A program made the translations under genes and the position numbers. The notes beneath the pieces are model-generated. The model made no database searches. It was given only the letters and a program-made list of their open reading frames with translations, and was not told where the DNA came from. Positions 27,383-35,570 of a stretch of DNA of 64,000 bases are shown here, one piece after another. The stretch is from contig CALUHJ010000017.1 of NCBI GenBank assembly GCA_944320415.1, forward strand, positions 24,523 through 88,522, written 5' to 3'. The stretch is from an uncultured Bacteroidales bacterium. Its GTDB lineage: Bacteria; Bacteroidota; Bacteroidia; Bacteroidales; P3. Within the stretch, counting starts at the first letter, position 1, and each line of letters opens with the position of its first letter.

Positions 27383-27446
27383 CGAATTCAGAAAAGATAA
27401 AAACGGATTCAGAAAAGATTTTTTTTGTTTCAGAAAACAATCACAC
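27383..27446 (+). repeat. Dispersed AT-rich repeat copy 4, two to three units in tandem
   Basis: GAATTCAGAAAAGAT, then CGGATTCAGAAAAGAT, then a T-run and GTTTCAGAAAAC, in the gap between the TPR gene terminator and the helicase gene end. This is the clearest multi-unit copy of the family. Nothing else was seen in the 27286-27484 gap. Confidence 0.5.
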
Positions 27447-27484
27447 AAAAACGCATAGAAGTTTTCAAAGGATATTTCCGATAT

Positions 27485-29599
27485 TCAGGATTTTGTCCTT
27501 ACGATTTCCAGTATTTCTTCAGCGTATTTCTCCACGGTTTTCGGACCGATTCCCTTAAGCGTCTGCAAATTTTCAATTCTCGTCGGCTTAAACCTTATGA
27601 TACTGTCGAATCCCTGACGGCTTATAACCGTATATGCCGGCACGTTCAGTTCTTCGGCTTTTTTCCTGCGCCATGACTTCAAAGCCTCGTACAGGTCATC
27701 CATCACAAGTTCATCACTTTGCTTTGCCTCATTCTTTTTACGGGTCTTCATATAGGCCTCCAATGACTTCAATGGCATGTCGTCACCATAGGCATACAGA
27801 CTGCTTCTGTAATTTATCAGTGCATTGAAATCAAACTTCCGCTCCTTTAGATAAGTTAAAATTCTATGTTTTATTTCCGTTTCCTTTGCCAGGGCCATAG
27901 CCGACTGTTCCACCTCTTCCTTTTGTTCGTCCTCCTGCAATGAGGCATTGTCCACAATATAGAGCAGTTCGAATATCTTTTCCGTTTTGTCTGTGAAATA
28001 TGCGGCAGCCTTAAGGCTTCTCTCCAAAAGACGCTTCGTTGTCTTTTCCATTGAAAATCTTTGCCTTATCTGCCCTATCTCCCTTAGGAACCTCTCTCCC
28101 ACCCCGCATATCTCCAGAAGGGATTCCTCGGCCAGTATCTTTATCCTTTCGGCCGCCTCCGCGTCCTGCCTCTTTATGCACGACCCGTTGACCTGAAGGA
28201 TTACATGCAATGCGTAGGACAACGGACGGAAGTCGAATATCTGTTCAAAGACCCTGAACACATAGGCATAATTGTCCTCCCTGAAAGTGTTCTCATCGGG
28301 AGAGGATGCAAGCTGCCGGTATGAAAAGTCGCTGACCTTTTCATCCGTCATCACAGCATAAGGGTTGAACCTCTCGCACAGCACCACCCCTTCAAGGCTG
28401 CGGCAACGGCTCAACGCAACGTAAAACTGTCCGTGAGTGAAGGCGCGGTTGGCATCTATTATCACCCTGTCGAAGGTAAGTCCCTGACTTTTGTGTACGG
28501 TTATGGCCCATGCCAGCTTGAGAGGAAACTGCAGGAAGGTGCCTATCGTTTCACTTCTTATCTCCCTTGTCTTTCTGTCAAGGGTATAACGGCAGTTTTC
28601 CCAAAGATGTCTTTTGACGCTCACCACGTTTCCGCCATCTTCCATCCTTACCCTAACCTCTTCATCGTCCAGACTATCCACCCTGCCTATCGAACCGTTG
28701 TAATAACGCCTTGGACTCGAGTCACAGTCATTGGCAATGAAGATGACCTGCGCACCCTGTTTCAATACGAGTCGCTCGGCATTGGGATACATGTTTTCCG
28801 GAAAGTTGCGTTCTATTTCGGCACGATATACGTATTCCTCCAGCTCTATTTCCTTCAGCTTTTCCTCGTTTATCTTTCCCGCCTGGGAGTTGTGCGTACA
28901 CAAGACCACCACGCCCTCCTTCTGATTGGCGAGAGCATCCGGTTCATACCTTGCATTAAGTCTTTCTATCAGTTCTTCATTCAGATTGTTCACCCTTATC
29001 CTGTTGAGCATCTCGACAAACAAGGGGCTTGTCTGCCTGTATATCCTTTCGAGGCTTATGGTTCGGAAAAGGGATTGTGCGAAAGCCCTGCTCGAAAAGA
29101 AATAAGGTGTGTCGTATTCCGTTTTCAGCACTTCATACTCCTCACCCTGAACAACGGGAGGCAGCTGGCTCAAGTCGCCAATAAGCAACATCTGCACTCC
29201 TCCGAAAGGTCTGTCCCTGAATTTTGGTCGCACCTGCCTCAATATGTCGTCTATATGGTCCAGAATGTCGGCACGCATCATCGAGGCCTCGTCTATTATT
29301 ATCAGTTCGAGACTTCTTATAAGGTTAAGCCTTTCCTTTCGATAACTTATCCTTTCGGAGGCATATCCGGGCAGATAGGGCGCAAACGAAAACTGGAAAA
29401 AGGAATGGATTGTCGTCCCTTCGGCATTAAGAGCCGCTATTCCGGTCGGGGCGAGCACCACTCTGCGCTTGTGCGTTGTGGCCGCAATATGTCTCAAAAA
29501 GGTTGTCTTTCCCGTACCGGCCTTACCGGTAAGGAATATGTTGGTGTCGGTCTGGTTGACATACTTTTCCGCAAGACGCAATTCGGGATTCGATTCCAT
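27485..29599 (-). CDS. Pif1/RecD-like helicase with C-terminal HRDC-like domain
   Basis: A 704-residue superfamily 1B DNA helicase. N-terminal motifs: Walker A FLTGKAGTGKTTFL (22-35), APTGIAALNAEGTTIHSFF (about 50-68), Walker B IIIDEASMM, GDLSQLPPV, and the late motif AWAITVHKSQGLTFDRVIID with YVALSRCRSLEG. The final ~75 residues (LYEALKSWRRKKAEELNVPAYTVI ... LKGIGPKTVEKYAEEIL) form an HRDC-like nucleic-acid-binding domain. This is a common Bacteroidota architecture. Its role in replication or repair is inferred. It is 15 bases after tktC on the same strand, so probably the last gene of that transcript. Confidence 0.88.
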   Translation of the reverse strand: MESNPELRLAEKYVNQTDTNIFLTGKAGTGKTTFLRHIAATTHKRRVVLAPTGIAALNAEGTTIHSFFQFSFAPYLPGYASERISYRKERLNLIRSLELIIIDEASMMRADILDHIDDILRQVRPKFRDRPFGGVQMLLIGDLSQLPPVVQGEEYEVLKTEYDTPYFFSSRAFAQSLFRTISLERIYRQTSPLFVEMLNRIRVNNLNEELIERLNARYEPDALANQKEGVVVLCTHNSQAGKINEEKLKEIELEEYVYRAEIERNFPENMYPNAERLVLKQGAQVIFIANDCDSSPRRYYNGSIGRVDSLDDEEVRVRMEDGGNVVSVKRHLWENCRYTLDRKTREIRSETIGTFLQFPLKLAWAITVHKSQGLTFDRVIIDANRAFTHGQFYVALSRCRSLEGVVLCERFNPYAVMTDEKVSDFSYRQLASSPDENTFREDNYAYVFRVFEQIFDFRPLSYALHVILQVNGSCIKRQDAEAAERIKILAEESLLEICGVGERFLREIGQIRQRFSMEKTTKRLLERSLKAAAYFTDKTEKIFELLYIVDNASLQEDEQKEEVEQSAMALAKETEIKHRILTYLKERKFDFNALINYRSSLYAYGDDMPLKSLEAYMKTRKKNEAKQSDELVMDDLYEALKSWRRKKAEELNVPAYTVISRQGFDSIIRFKPTRIENLQTLKGIGPKTVEKYAEEILEIVRTKS

Positions 29600-29614
29600 C
29601 CGTACGGAAATGGA

Positions 29615-30571
29615 TTACTTCTTTCTCGATATGGCTTTTTTTGCGGCAGCGGCTATGTTTTCCGCCTTAAGGTTGTATCTGACCATCAGTTCGTCAGGTT
29701 TGCCGCTTTGGCCGAATTCATCATCCACACCTATGAACTCCATCGGTACAGGTTCGTTTCTTACCAACAACTGCGCAATGCTTTCGTTCAATCCGCCGTT
29801 GAACTGATGTTCTTCGCAGCCAACGACACAGCCCGTCTTTCTTGCAGAACGCAATATGGCCTCACCGTCCAAAGGCTTTATGGTATGTATGTCAATCACT
29901 TCGGCCGATATGCCTTCCTTTTCCAAAAGTCTTGCTGCCTCAAGCGCTTCCCATACCAGATGTCCCGTTGCCACAAGGCTTACATCCTTTCCCTCGCTGA
30001 GCAAAAGGGCCTTGCCTATTTCGAACGGCATGTCCTCCGGGATGAACACCGGAACGCTCGGACGACCGAAACGTATGTAAACCGGTCCCATGTATTCCGC
30101 TGCCGCAATGGTTGCAGCCTTTGTCTGGTTGTAGTCGCAAGGATTGAGCACTACCATGTTGGGCAACATCTTCATAAGACCTATGTCTTCCAATATCTGA
30201 TGTGTCGCTCCGTCCTCGCCGAGGGTAACTCCAGCATGAGAGCCGGCTATCTTGACGTTTGTGTCAGAATAGGCCACTGCCTGACGTATCTGGTCATAAA
30301 CCCTTCCGGTGGAAAAGGCCGCAAAGCTCCCCGCAAATGCAACCTTGCCGCTCAGAGCCAGTCCTGCGGCTATGCCTATCATGTCGGCCTCCGCTATGCC
30401 GCACTGTATAGTCCTGTCGGGAAATTCCTTGTAAAACGAGTCCATTTTCACCGAACCGATAAGGTCGGCGCACAAGGCAACGACATTCTTGTTTCGTCTG
30501 CCCGCTTCCAAAAGTCCTGCTCCGAATCCCGAACGGGTATCCTTTTTGCCTAAGAGTTGATATTCTTTCAT
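29615..30571 (-). CDS. Transketolase, C-terminal (pyrimidine-binding) subunit
   Basis: A 318-residue protein equivalent to the second half of transketolase: the PYR domain (TIQCGIAEADMIGIAAGLALSG with the catalytic Glu at about 59, FAAFSTGRVYDQIRQ) followed by the transketolase C-terminal domain (SLVATGHLVWEALEAARLLEKEG). With the N-terminal subunit it would form a ThDP-dependent transketolase of the non-oxidative pentose phosphate pathway. Unusually, a VWA-domain gene lies between the two halves (gaps of 20 and 14 bases). Confidence 0.88.
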   Translation of the reverse strand: MKEYQLLGKKDTRSGFGAGLLEAGRRNKNVVALCADLIGSVKMDSFYKEFPDRTIQCGIAEADMIGIAAGLALSGKVAFAGSFAAFSTGRVYDQIRQAVAYSDTNVKIAGSHAGVTLGEDGATHQILEDIGLMKMLPNMVVLNPCDYNQTKAATIAAAEYMGPVYIRFGRPSVPVFIPEDMPFEIGKALLLSEGKDVSLVATGHLVWEALEAARLLEKEGISAEVIDIHTIKPLDGEAILRSARKTGCVVGCEEHQFNGGLNESIAQLLVRNEPVPMEFIGVDDEFGQSGKPDELMVRYNLKAENIAAAAKKAISRKK

Positions 30572-30591
30572 AGTATATGGTTTTCTTTGTT

Positions 30592-32013
30592 TTACTTTTC
30601 AAAAGAGACCGTTGTGGTCTTGTTCGATTCTATTTTAAATTCCTTTATCACCGTCTGAGTCGTCTTTGTGGCGTTCTTTGACCTCAATACGACCATATAT
30701 TGTCCGGGCAAAAGGTTTATCGTTTCATTCAACAGTTCTTCCTCAAGGTTGCACACCCACTTGGTTTCCTCACTGTCTCTGACGAATATGCTTCCCAATA
30801 CCTTCTGTTTGCCCTTGCTAAGATACAATGTGCCGCTTTGAGGTATCTCTATTGTGGTTGTGGAGCTTTGTCCTATTTCCACGTTTTCTATGTTAAGACG
30901 CGGCAGCGTAAGTATTTCGAGGTCGTATTTGCCTACAAGATAACGTTCCGACTTGTTCAAGGGCTGTATGTTCACCGCATCGGGTTTGCCAGATTCCCTG
31001 ACTATGACCTGTATGCCGTCCTTCATCCTGCGGTCCTGTTCCGCCCACTTGATTATCATGTTGCCCTGAGGGGACTTTATGGGTATTATGGTGTGACGGC
31101 CTGGGTTCAACTGCACATTCTCCACCTTGACCGGCGGTATGGTATGCACCACTATGTCGTAGTTTATCAAAGGGTCAAGCACAAGGGTATCCGAAAGGCC
31201 CTTGGCGTTGAAGGTGTGCATGAAGGTGTATCTCAACACCTTGCTCTGCGAGTCGTAGAAGGTCATGGGAACATTCGTTTCACTTGCCTCCATGTAGGAA
31301 TCCAGCAGGTTGACCTGCGAGGTGGTATTGTTCAGAGCCTGATAGACTATGTTGTTCAATGCCTTGGAGAACTCTATTTCATTGCCTACCTCATAGTAAG
31401 TGCCTGCACATTCGAAATATTTGCTCAAACCCCTTCCTATTCCTATTACGAACGGCTTTAGAAAGGCCCCCTGTTTCTGCAGTTCCCTGGATGCCTTGCA
31501 CACATCGCCCGAACACTCGTCTATTCCGTCGGTTATCAATATCACTATGTTCCTGCAGTTGTCGCAGTCCGGAAAATCGGTGACGCAACGACGCAGTGAC
31601 GAGGCTATAGGCGAACTTCCGCGAGGCACGAGAGCCTTGAGCTTGGCCTTTATCTGATCGGTGTTGTTCGGTGCGAAGCCAACCTCCAGACGGGTGTCGT
31701 CACAGTCCTGCGGAGGGAAGTTCTTGGTATGTCCGAAGGCTCTCAATGCCATCTCCACACCGGGACGTCCGCTCAAAGTATCGACAATGTTGGATATGAG
31801 CGACTGCGCTATCTTTATCTTGGTATTGCTCTGCCACATGCCGTACATGCTGTTGGAGCAGTCCAGAACAAACAGAATCCTTGTCTTCTGGAAAACATCC
31901 TCCTTGGTCACCTTGACCCCCTTGGGCTGGCAGTGAAGCAGACCGAAGCCCCCGAAGACAAAGACCATAACCAATATAAAATCGTAACAAGCTCTTTTCG
32001 TCATCCTGTTCAA
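30592..32013 (-). CDS. VWA-domain exported protein between the transketolase subunit genes
   Basis: A 473-residue protein. The N-terminal hydrophobic segment (FILVMVFVFGGFGLLHC, about 12-28) is a signal or anchor; LLHC is a poor lipobox. A von Willebrand A domain follows, with a full MIDAS start DCSNSMYGMW (about 50-59), PRGSSPIASSL for the Thr/Ser ligand and ILITDGIDEC. Paired cysteines suggest disulfides. The C-terminal 250 residues are beta-rich with repeats built around NVQLNPGRHTIIP, NVEIGQSSTTTIEIP and INLLPGQYMVVLRSK. Function is unknown. Metabolic coupling to transketolase is not evident. Confidence 0.75.
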   Translation of the reverse strand: MNRMTKRACYDFILVMVFVFGGFGLLHCQPKGVKVTKEDVFQKTRILFVLDCSNSMYGMWQSNTKIKIAQSLISNIVDTLSGRPGVEMALRAFGHTKNFPPQDCDDTRLEVGFAPNNTDQIKAKLKALVPRGSSPIASSLRRCVTDFPDCDNCRNIVILITDGIDECSGDVCKASRELQKQGAFLKPFVIGIGRGLSKYFECAGTYYEVGNEIEFSKALNNIVYQALNNTTSQVNLLDSYMEASETNVPMTFYDSQSKVLRYTFMHTFNAKGLSDTLVLDPLINYDIVVHTIPPVKVENVQLNPGRHTIIPIKSPQGNMIIKWAEQDRRMKDGIQVIVRESGKPDAVNIQPLNKSERYLVGKYDLEILTLPRLNIENVEIGQSSTTTIEIPQSGTLYLSKGKQKVLGSIFVRDSEETKWVCNLEEELLNETINLLPGQYMVVLRSKNATKTTQTVIKEFKIESNKTTTVSFEK

Positions 32014-32027
32014 AAGAAACGTTTATG

Positions 32028-32873
32028 CTAATAGTCGCCCAAAGTTTCCTCCAATTGAGAAAGGGCCTTGGCAACCTGTTCTTCATTAGGTGCGGTGCCG
32101 TGCCATTTGTTGTCGTCCTGCATGAAGTCCACGCCGAAGCCCATGTGTGTCTTCATCAATATGACAACAGGTCTGGACTGTCCTGTTTCCGCCTTGGCCT
32201 TGCGCAATCCGTCCACAACGCTTTGCATGTCGTTGCCGTCCATTGTTACCGTCTTCCACATGAAGGCCTCGAACTTCTTCTCCAAATCGCCAAGAGAACA
32301 TACCTTGTCGGTAGTGCCGTCTATCTGAAGGTTGTTGACATCCACTATAGCTATAAGGTTGTCCACATGTTTAGCTCCCGCAAACATGACAGCCTCCCAT
32401 ATCTGTCCCTCCTGCAATTCCCCGTCGCCGTGAAGGGTATATACCAGCTTGTCGCATCCGTCCATCTTCTTGGCAATGGCAGCCCCTATGCCGACGGAAA
32501 GACCCTGTCCCAAAGAACCAGACGCTTGTCTTATGCCCGGCAACTTGTCGTGAACGCTCGGATGTCCCTGCAAACGGCTTCCCAAACGCCTGAACGTGCC
32601 GAGTTCCTTTACCGGAAAATAACCCCTTCTGGCCAACACGCTGTACCATACAGGTGAAATATGTCCGTTTGACAAAAAGAACATGTCTTCGTTTCTGCCC
32701 TTTCTGTCAAAATGTTCCGGATCCAAATCCATGTGTCCGAAATATAGTGCGGTCATCACATCGGCACAACCGAGACTTCCTCCGGGATGTCCCGAAGAAG
32801 CTCCGCCCACCATTCTTATTATGTCTCTTCTGACCTGAGTTGCGATTCTTTTCAATTCGATAATATCAGTCAT
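32028..32873 (-). CDS. Transketolase, N-terminal (ThDP pyrophosphate-binding) subunit
   Basis: A 281-residue protein equivalent to the first half of transketolase. GGASSGHPGGSLGCADVMTALYF (about 22-44), LGQGLSVGIGAA, and the ThDP/metal site GDGELQEGQIWEA...VDVNNLQIDG (about 150-185) are all present. It is the first gene of a transcript running through the VWA gene and the C-terminal subunit. A TACCTTTG element lies 28 bases upstream. Confidence 0.88.
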   Translation of the reverse strand: MTDIIELKRIATQVRRDIIRMVGGASSGHPGGSLGCADVMTALYFGHMDLDPEHFDRKGRNEDMFFLSNGHISPVWYSVLARRGYFPVKELGTFRRLGSRLQGHPSVHDKLPGIRQASGSLGQGLSVGIGAAIAKKMDGCDKLVYTLHGDGELQEGQIWEAVMFAGAKHVDNLIAIVDVNNLQIDGTTDKVCSLGDLEKKFEAFMWKTVTMDGNDMQSVVDGLRKAKAETGQSRPVVILMKTHMGFGVDFMQDDNKWHGTAPNEEQVAKALSQLEETLGDY

Positions 32874-32900
32874 CTTTCCTTAGTGTTTTAAATGCTTCTG

Positions 32901-32908
32901 CAAAGGTA
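32901..32908 (-). promoter_or_regulatory. Probable promoter (-7 element) of the split transketolase operon
   Basis: TACCTTTG on the minus strand, 28 bases before the ATG at 32873. No strong TTG is present at the expected spacing. Confidence 0.5.
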
Positions 32909-32943
32909 GTCATTTTTTGCAATTTCCCCGGTGCTATTCTCAC

Positions 32944-32983
32944 TAAAAAAAACAAAGGGTGGCGCAATCCAATCGCACCACCC
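32944..32983 (-). terminator. Terminator of the tandem lipoprotein genes
   Basis: On the minus strand GGGTGGTGCGATT folds onto AATTGCGCCACCC-type sequence (32957-32968 with 32972-32983, one or two mismatches). A run of T follows, interrupted once by G (32944-32956 on +). Confidence 0.8.
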
Positions 32984-33010
32984 GGATAACATAAAAACAA
33001 GATTAATAAT

Positions 33011-33514
33011 TTATTTCACTTCTATTGAAAATATGTTTTGAGACCTAACGTCTACGGCTCCCGTTGTCATGATGGTGGAATTTTCGTCAAGGTTCAATTC
33101 CGAATAACGGGGATATTCCAGAAGATTGTTCACTACCCATTTGCCTTTCGGAAGATTCAAAACCGTAATTTCCATATCCCTGTACTGACCGTCATTGGAC
33201 GCGGCACTTGAATACCATCTTTCAACCACATAAACAGTATCATTGACTATCTCCGTATATATCCTGGAATTGTCCGCCTCACATTCGCAGCGGGTATTCT
33301 TTCTGCTTATGACAAGTTCATTGTCTTTTACATTCCATGTCAATTCTTCTTCAGGACTTTCCAAAGCAGAATCGTATGTACATTCCCCCAAATCGGAATA
33401 AAACGCCTCCACGGATTCCTTACCCGTTGTTTTATCGTTATTATTTTCCTGTTCGCAGGCAACAAAGGCCAAAGAGGCAAACAGGATAGCAATATAAATC
33501 TTCATTGTTTTCAT
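33011..33514 (-). CDS. Small lipoprotein, downstream paralogue of a tandem pair
   Basis: 167 residues from ATG 33514 (a start nine codons upstream is possible but precedes the signal). Signal and lipobox: MKTMKIYIAILFASLAFVAC. The first part of the mature protein (EQENNNDKTTGKESVEAFYS) is identical to that of the upstream gene. The remainder shares only scattered positions, such as SRIY.E..(D/N)TVY..ERWYSS and FSIEVK at the end. It has several Cys residues in CECEAD. No family is recognised. It is probably a surface or periplasmic protein. Confidence 0.7.
   Translation of the reverse strand: MKTMKIYIAILFASLAFVACEQENNNDKTTGKESVEAFYSDLGECTYDSALESPEEELTWNVKDNELVISRKNTRCECEADNSRIYTEIVNDTVYVVERWYSSAASNDGQYRDMEITVLNLPKGKWVVNNLLEYPRYSELNLDENSTIMTTGAVDVRSQNIFSIEVK
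33395..33484 (-). repeat. Direct repeat, copy in downstream lipoprotein gene
   Basis: 90 bases that match 33927-34016 with a single mismatch (33472). They cover the end of the signal peptide and the first ~22 mature residues. Outside this block the two genes diverge sharply. Confidence 0.9.
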
Positions 33515-33527
33515 CTTGAAATAAGTT

Positions 33528-34046
33528 TTAATGTTCAGCACTCTGTTTTACCTCTATTGAAAACGTGTTGCACGAAGAAACGCCTACGGAGGCATTAAAA
33601 TCCGTGCATGCGATTTCGGGATGACAGTGATAGGAAGGGAACTCCAGAATGTTTTTCACCACCCATTGTCCCGGCTTCAAATTCTCGACAGTCAGCTCCG
33701 TATCGCGGAAATAAGGCGTATTGGCTTCCAGACTCGAATACCAACGTTCAATGATATAGACAGTGTTGTCCACATACTCTACATATATACGGGAATCGGA
33801 ATAATGCAGAGGCCACAAGGTGTTTTCCCTTTTGATGGTCAAAGTATTGCCATCGAGCTGCCAATTGTACTGTTCCTTCGGTCTGGCACCGGTTTCCAAT
33901 TGCATAGGAACACACTCTCCCAAATTGGAATAAAACGCCTCCACGGATTCCTTACCCGTTGTTTTATCGTTATTATTTTCCTGTTCGCAGGCAACAAAGG
34001 CCAGAGAGGCAAACAGAACAACAAAACAAATCTTGATTGTCTTCAT
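33528..34046 (-). CDS. Small lipoprotein, upstream paralogue of a tandem pair
   Basis: 172 residues with signal and lipobox MKTIKICFVVLFASLAFVAC. The conserved segment EQENNNDKTTGKESVEAFYS is followed by a mature domain that differs from its neighbour except for landmarks SRIYVEYVDNTVYIIERWYSS, LTVENLKPGQWVVKNILEFP and the C-terminal FSIEVK. The next copy starts 13 bases beyond its stop. It has its own promoter at 34079-34110. No function is recognised. Confidence 0.7.
   Translation of the reverse strand: MKTIKICFVVLFASLAFVACEQENNNDKTTGKESVEAFYSNLGECVPMQLETGARPKEQYNWQLDGNTLTIKRENTLWPLHYSDSRIYVEYVDNTVYIIERWYSSLEANTPYFRDTELTVENLKPGQWVVKNILEFPSYHCHPEIACTDFNASVGVSSCNTFSIEVKQSAEH
33927..34016 (-). 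repeat. Direct repeat, copy in upstream lipoprotein gene
   Basis: Partner of 33395-33484; 89 of 90 bases identical at an offset of 532 bases. Confidence 0.9.
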
Positions 34047-34078
34047 GTTGATTAGTGTTTATGGTTAATAACTCTCGG

Positions 34079-34110
34079 CAAAGGTATAAACACTTCAATA
34101 AATATGCAAA
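34079..34110 (-). promoter_or_regulatory. Promoter of the tandem lipoprotein genes
   Basis: On the minus strand TTTG (34107-34110), 20 bases, then TACCTTTG (34079-34086), 32 bases before the ATG at 34046. Confidence 0.75.
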
Positions 34111-34138
34111 TATTTAGTTTTTTTTTGATATGCAAGAA

Positions 34139-34984
34139 TTATTTTATCAACATCAGAGTACCCTTCTGAGTGTGCTGCATGCCTTTCATGTCCTTGAAGC
34201 GGACGAAATAGTAATAAGCTCCCTGAAGACAAAGGGAACCGTCATATTTGCCGTCCCAACCGCAGCTTATCTCGTTGCTTGCAAAAACCATCACTCCCTG
34301 ACGGTTGTATATCTCAATTCTGTAATCGCTCACCTCCGCCTGTGCAGGCTTGAATATGTTGTTGGTGCTTTCCGAAGGCGTAAACGCATTGGGTATGAAC
34401 AACACCATGCGGTTCAATTCCTCTTCGGGAGCCTGCGGCGACTTGTCCGCAACATTAACAGCCGCATCTGCCCCATTCTCCTCCATTTTGGTTCCCTCCA
34501 CCTTTGCGACAGGCTTTGCAGTCTTTGTCTTCGATATTTTATCAACCTTTACAACAGACTTTGCAACAACACTTTGCATGTTGTTTGCTAATTCTTCACT
34601 TAATGTTACTTTGACCTCTTCTCTCAAACCCTCATGTTCGGTACGCACCCTCTCAACAGCTATGTTTTCTTTTTTGGTTTCAATTTTTTCTTTTCTGAAA
34701 AGATTTTTTTCTTTTCTGATTCCAATATCCTCTTTCGGCGTTTGCGTCCGCACCTTGTCCTGCACCGCAATATCCTTGTCATTCTCCGGCCTTACGGGAG
34801 TGAATAGCATGACGCCCACAAAACCGAGAAGACAAAGCGATGCGGCAACTATCGCACCGACAAGGTAAGGATTTCTGCCCGAAGAAACCCTTCTGTCTAT
34901 CTTTTCCCACAACTCCTTTGGCGGTTGTTCCTCATAATCTTTCAGTCTCTTGCCGAACTGTTCAAAATTCCTGTCCATATTCAA
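34139..34984 (-). CDS. Anti-sigma-like membrane protein ending in a T9SS type B-like domain
   Basis: 281 residues in three parts. The N-terminal cytoplasmic stretch (1-38, EQFGKRLKDYEEQPPKELWEKIDRRV) is like anti-sigma factors. One membrane helix (about 41-62, VGAIVAASLCLLGFVGVMLF) is followed by a long charged Lys/Glu-rich linker. The last ~85 residues match the gliding-motility/T9SS type B C-terminal module: FIPNAFTPSESTNNIFKP, YRIEIYNRQGVMVFAS, GWDGKYDGSLCLQGAYYYFV. The ATG overlaps the sigma gene stop by 4 bases, so sigma and partner are translationally coupled. It may transmit an envelope signal to the sigma factor; that is inference. Confidence 0.75.
   Translation of the reverse strand: MNMDRNFEQFGKRLKDYEEQPPKELWEKIDRRVSSGRNPYLVGAIVAASLCLLGFVGVMLFTPVRPENDKDIAVQDKVRTQTPKEDIGIRKEKNLFRKEKIETKKENIAVERVRTEHEGLREEVKVTLSEELANNMQSVVAKSVVKVDKISKTKTAKPVAKVEGTKMEENGADAAVNVADKSPQAPEEELNRMVLFIPNAFTPSESTNNIFKPAQAEVSDYRIEIYNRQGVMVFASNEISCGWDGKYDGSLCLQGAYYYFVRFKDMKGMQHTQKGTLMLIK
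34688..34723 (-). repeat. Dispersed AT-rich repeat copy 5, within the anti-sigma-like gene
   Basis: On the minus strand the sequence reads GGAATCAGAAAAG, A-run, TCTTTTCAGAAAAG. It encodes the charged linker (RKEKNLFRKEK) of the anti-sigma-like protein. The similarity to the intergenic copy at 27383-27446 suggests a repeat captured in frame, though AT-rich Lys/Glu codons could give this by chance. Confidence 0.35.
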
Positions 34985-35520
34985 TATTGTCTCTTGTCCA
35001 TTTTTTCAAAATATTCCCTGAGTATTCTTTTGGCCTTGAAGTTGAAACCTCTGAGCGTGTTTTGGTTGGCATTCCACATTTGGGACAGTTCCTGATAGGA
35101 ATAACCCTCTATTTCCACCATGTTGAACACCGTTCTGCACTCGTCTGGCAACTGCTCTATCGCCTTTATTATCTCCTCTGTGGAATAGTTGTCCACATTC
35201 AGCGTCTCTTTGCCCACATCGTAACTCTCCACGTCGGTGGAACACAGATAGGATTTGTCGTAACGGTAGTAGTTCAGGGCGTTGTTTATGAAAAGTCTCC
35301 GCAGCCAGCCTGCCAAAGAGCCCGAATGGCTGTACTTGTTGAGCTGACCGTATGCCTTCACGAAGGATTCCTGAAATATGTCCTCTGCGTCCTGCCTGTT
35401 GCGGGCATAACGCAGGCATACTCCGAAGAGCATGGCGGAATATTTGTCATAAAGAGCCTTTTGGGCTTTCCTGTCGTTTTTCAGACACCCCTCGACCAAT
35501 TCTTTGTCTGTCAGTTCCAT
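34981..35520 (-). CDS. ECF-type RNA polymerase sigma factor
   Basis: 179 residues with region 2 (ALYDKYSAMLFGVCLRYARNRQDAEDIFQESFVKAYGQL, about 22-60) and region 4 (QLPDECRTVFNMVEIEGYSYQELSQMWNANQNTLRGFNFKAKRIL, about 123-167). The region 4 recognition helix is slightly unusual (NANQNTLRGFNFKAK rather than SxGTVKSRLxRAR). It is first in a pair with the membrane partner gene. This class of sigma factor in Bacteroidota includes the T9SS-linked SigP, to which the partner's C-terminus gives a hint of similarity in role. Confidence 0.88.
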   Translation of the reverse strand: MELTDKELVEGCLKNDRKAQKALYDKYSAMLFGVCLRYARNRQDAEDIFQESFVKAYGQLNKYSHSGSLAGWLRRLFINNALNYYRYDKSYLCSTDVESYDVGKETLNVDNYSTEEIIKAIEQLPDECRTVFNMVEIEGYSYQELSQMWNANQNTLRGFNFKAKRILREYFEKMDKRQY

Positions 35521-35570
35521 TTGTTGTCAATGACACTTTTTCATGAGGATTTGTTTTGAAAAAAAAGAAA

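Noticed and set aside
28433..30553. A 706-codon open frame on + opposite the Pif1-like helicase and transketolase genes
   Set aside because: It is antisense to two clearly conserved proteins, crosses their boundary, and its translation shows no domain; it is an effect of codon bias.
30592..32013. Calling the VWA protein a lipoprotein
   Set aside because: The residue before the candidate Cys is His (LLHC), which does not fit the lipobox; a plain signal peptide or anchor is as likely.
33011..34046. Reading the repeated 90-base blocks as a mobile element or CRISPR-like array
   Set aside because: Only two copies, both in frame within paralogous lipoprotein genes; gene duplication explains them.
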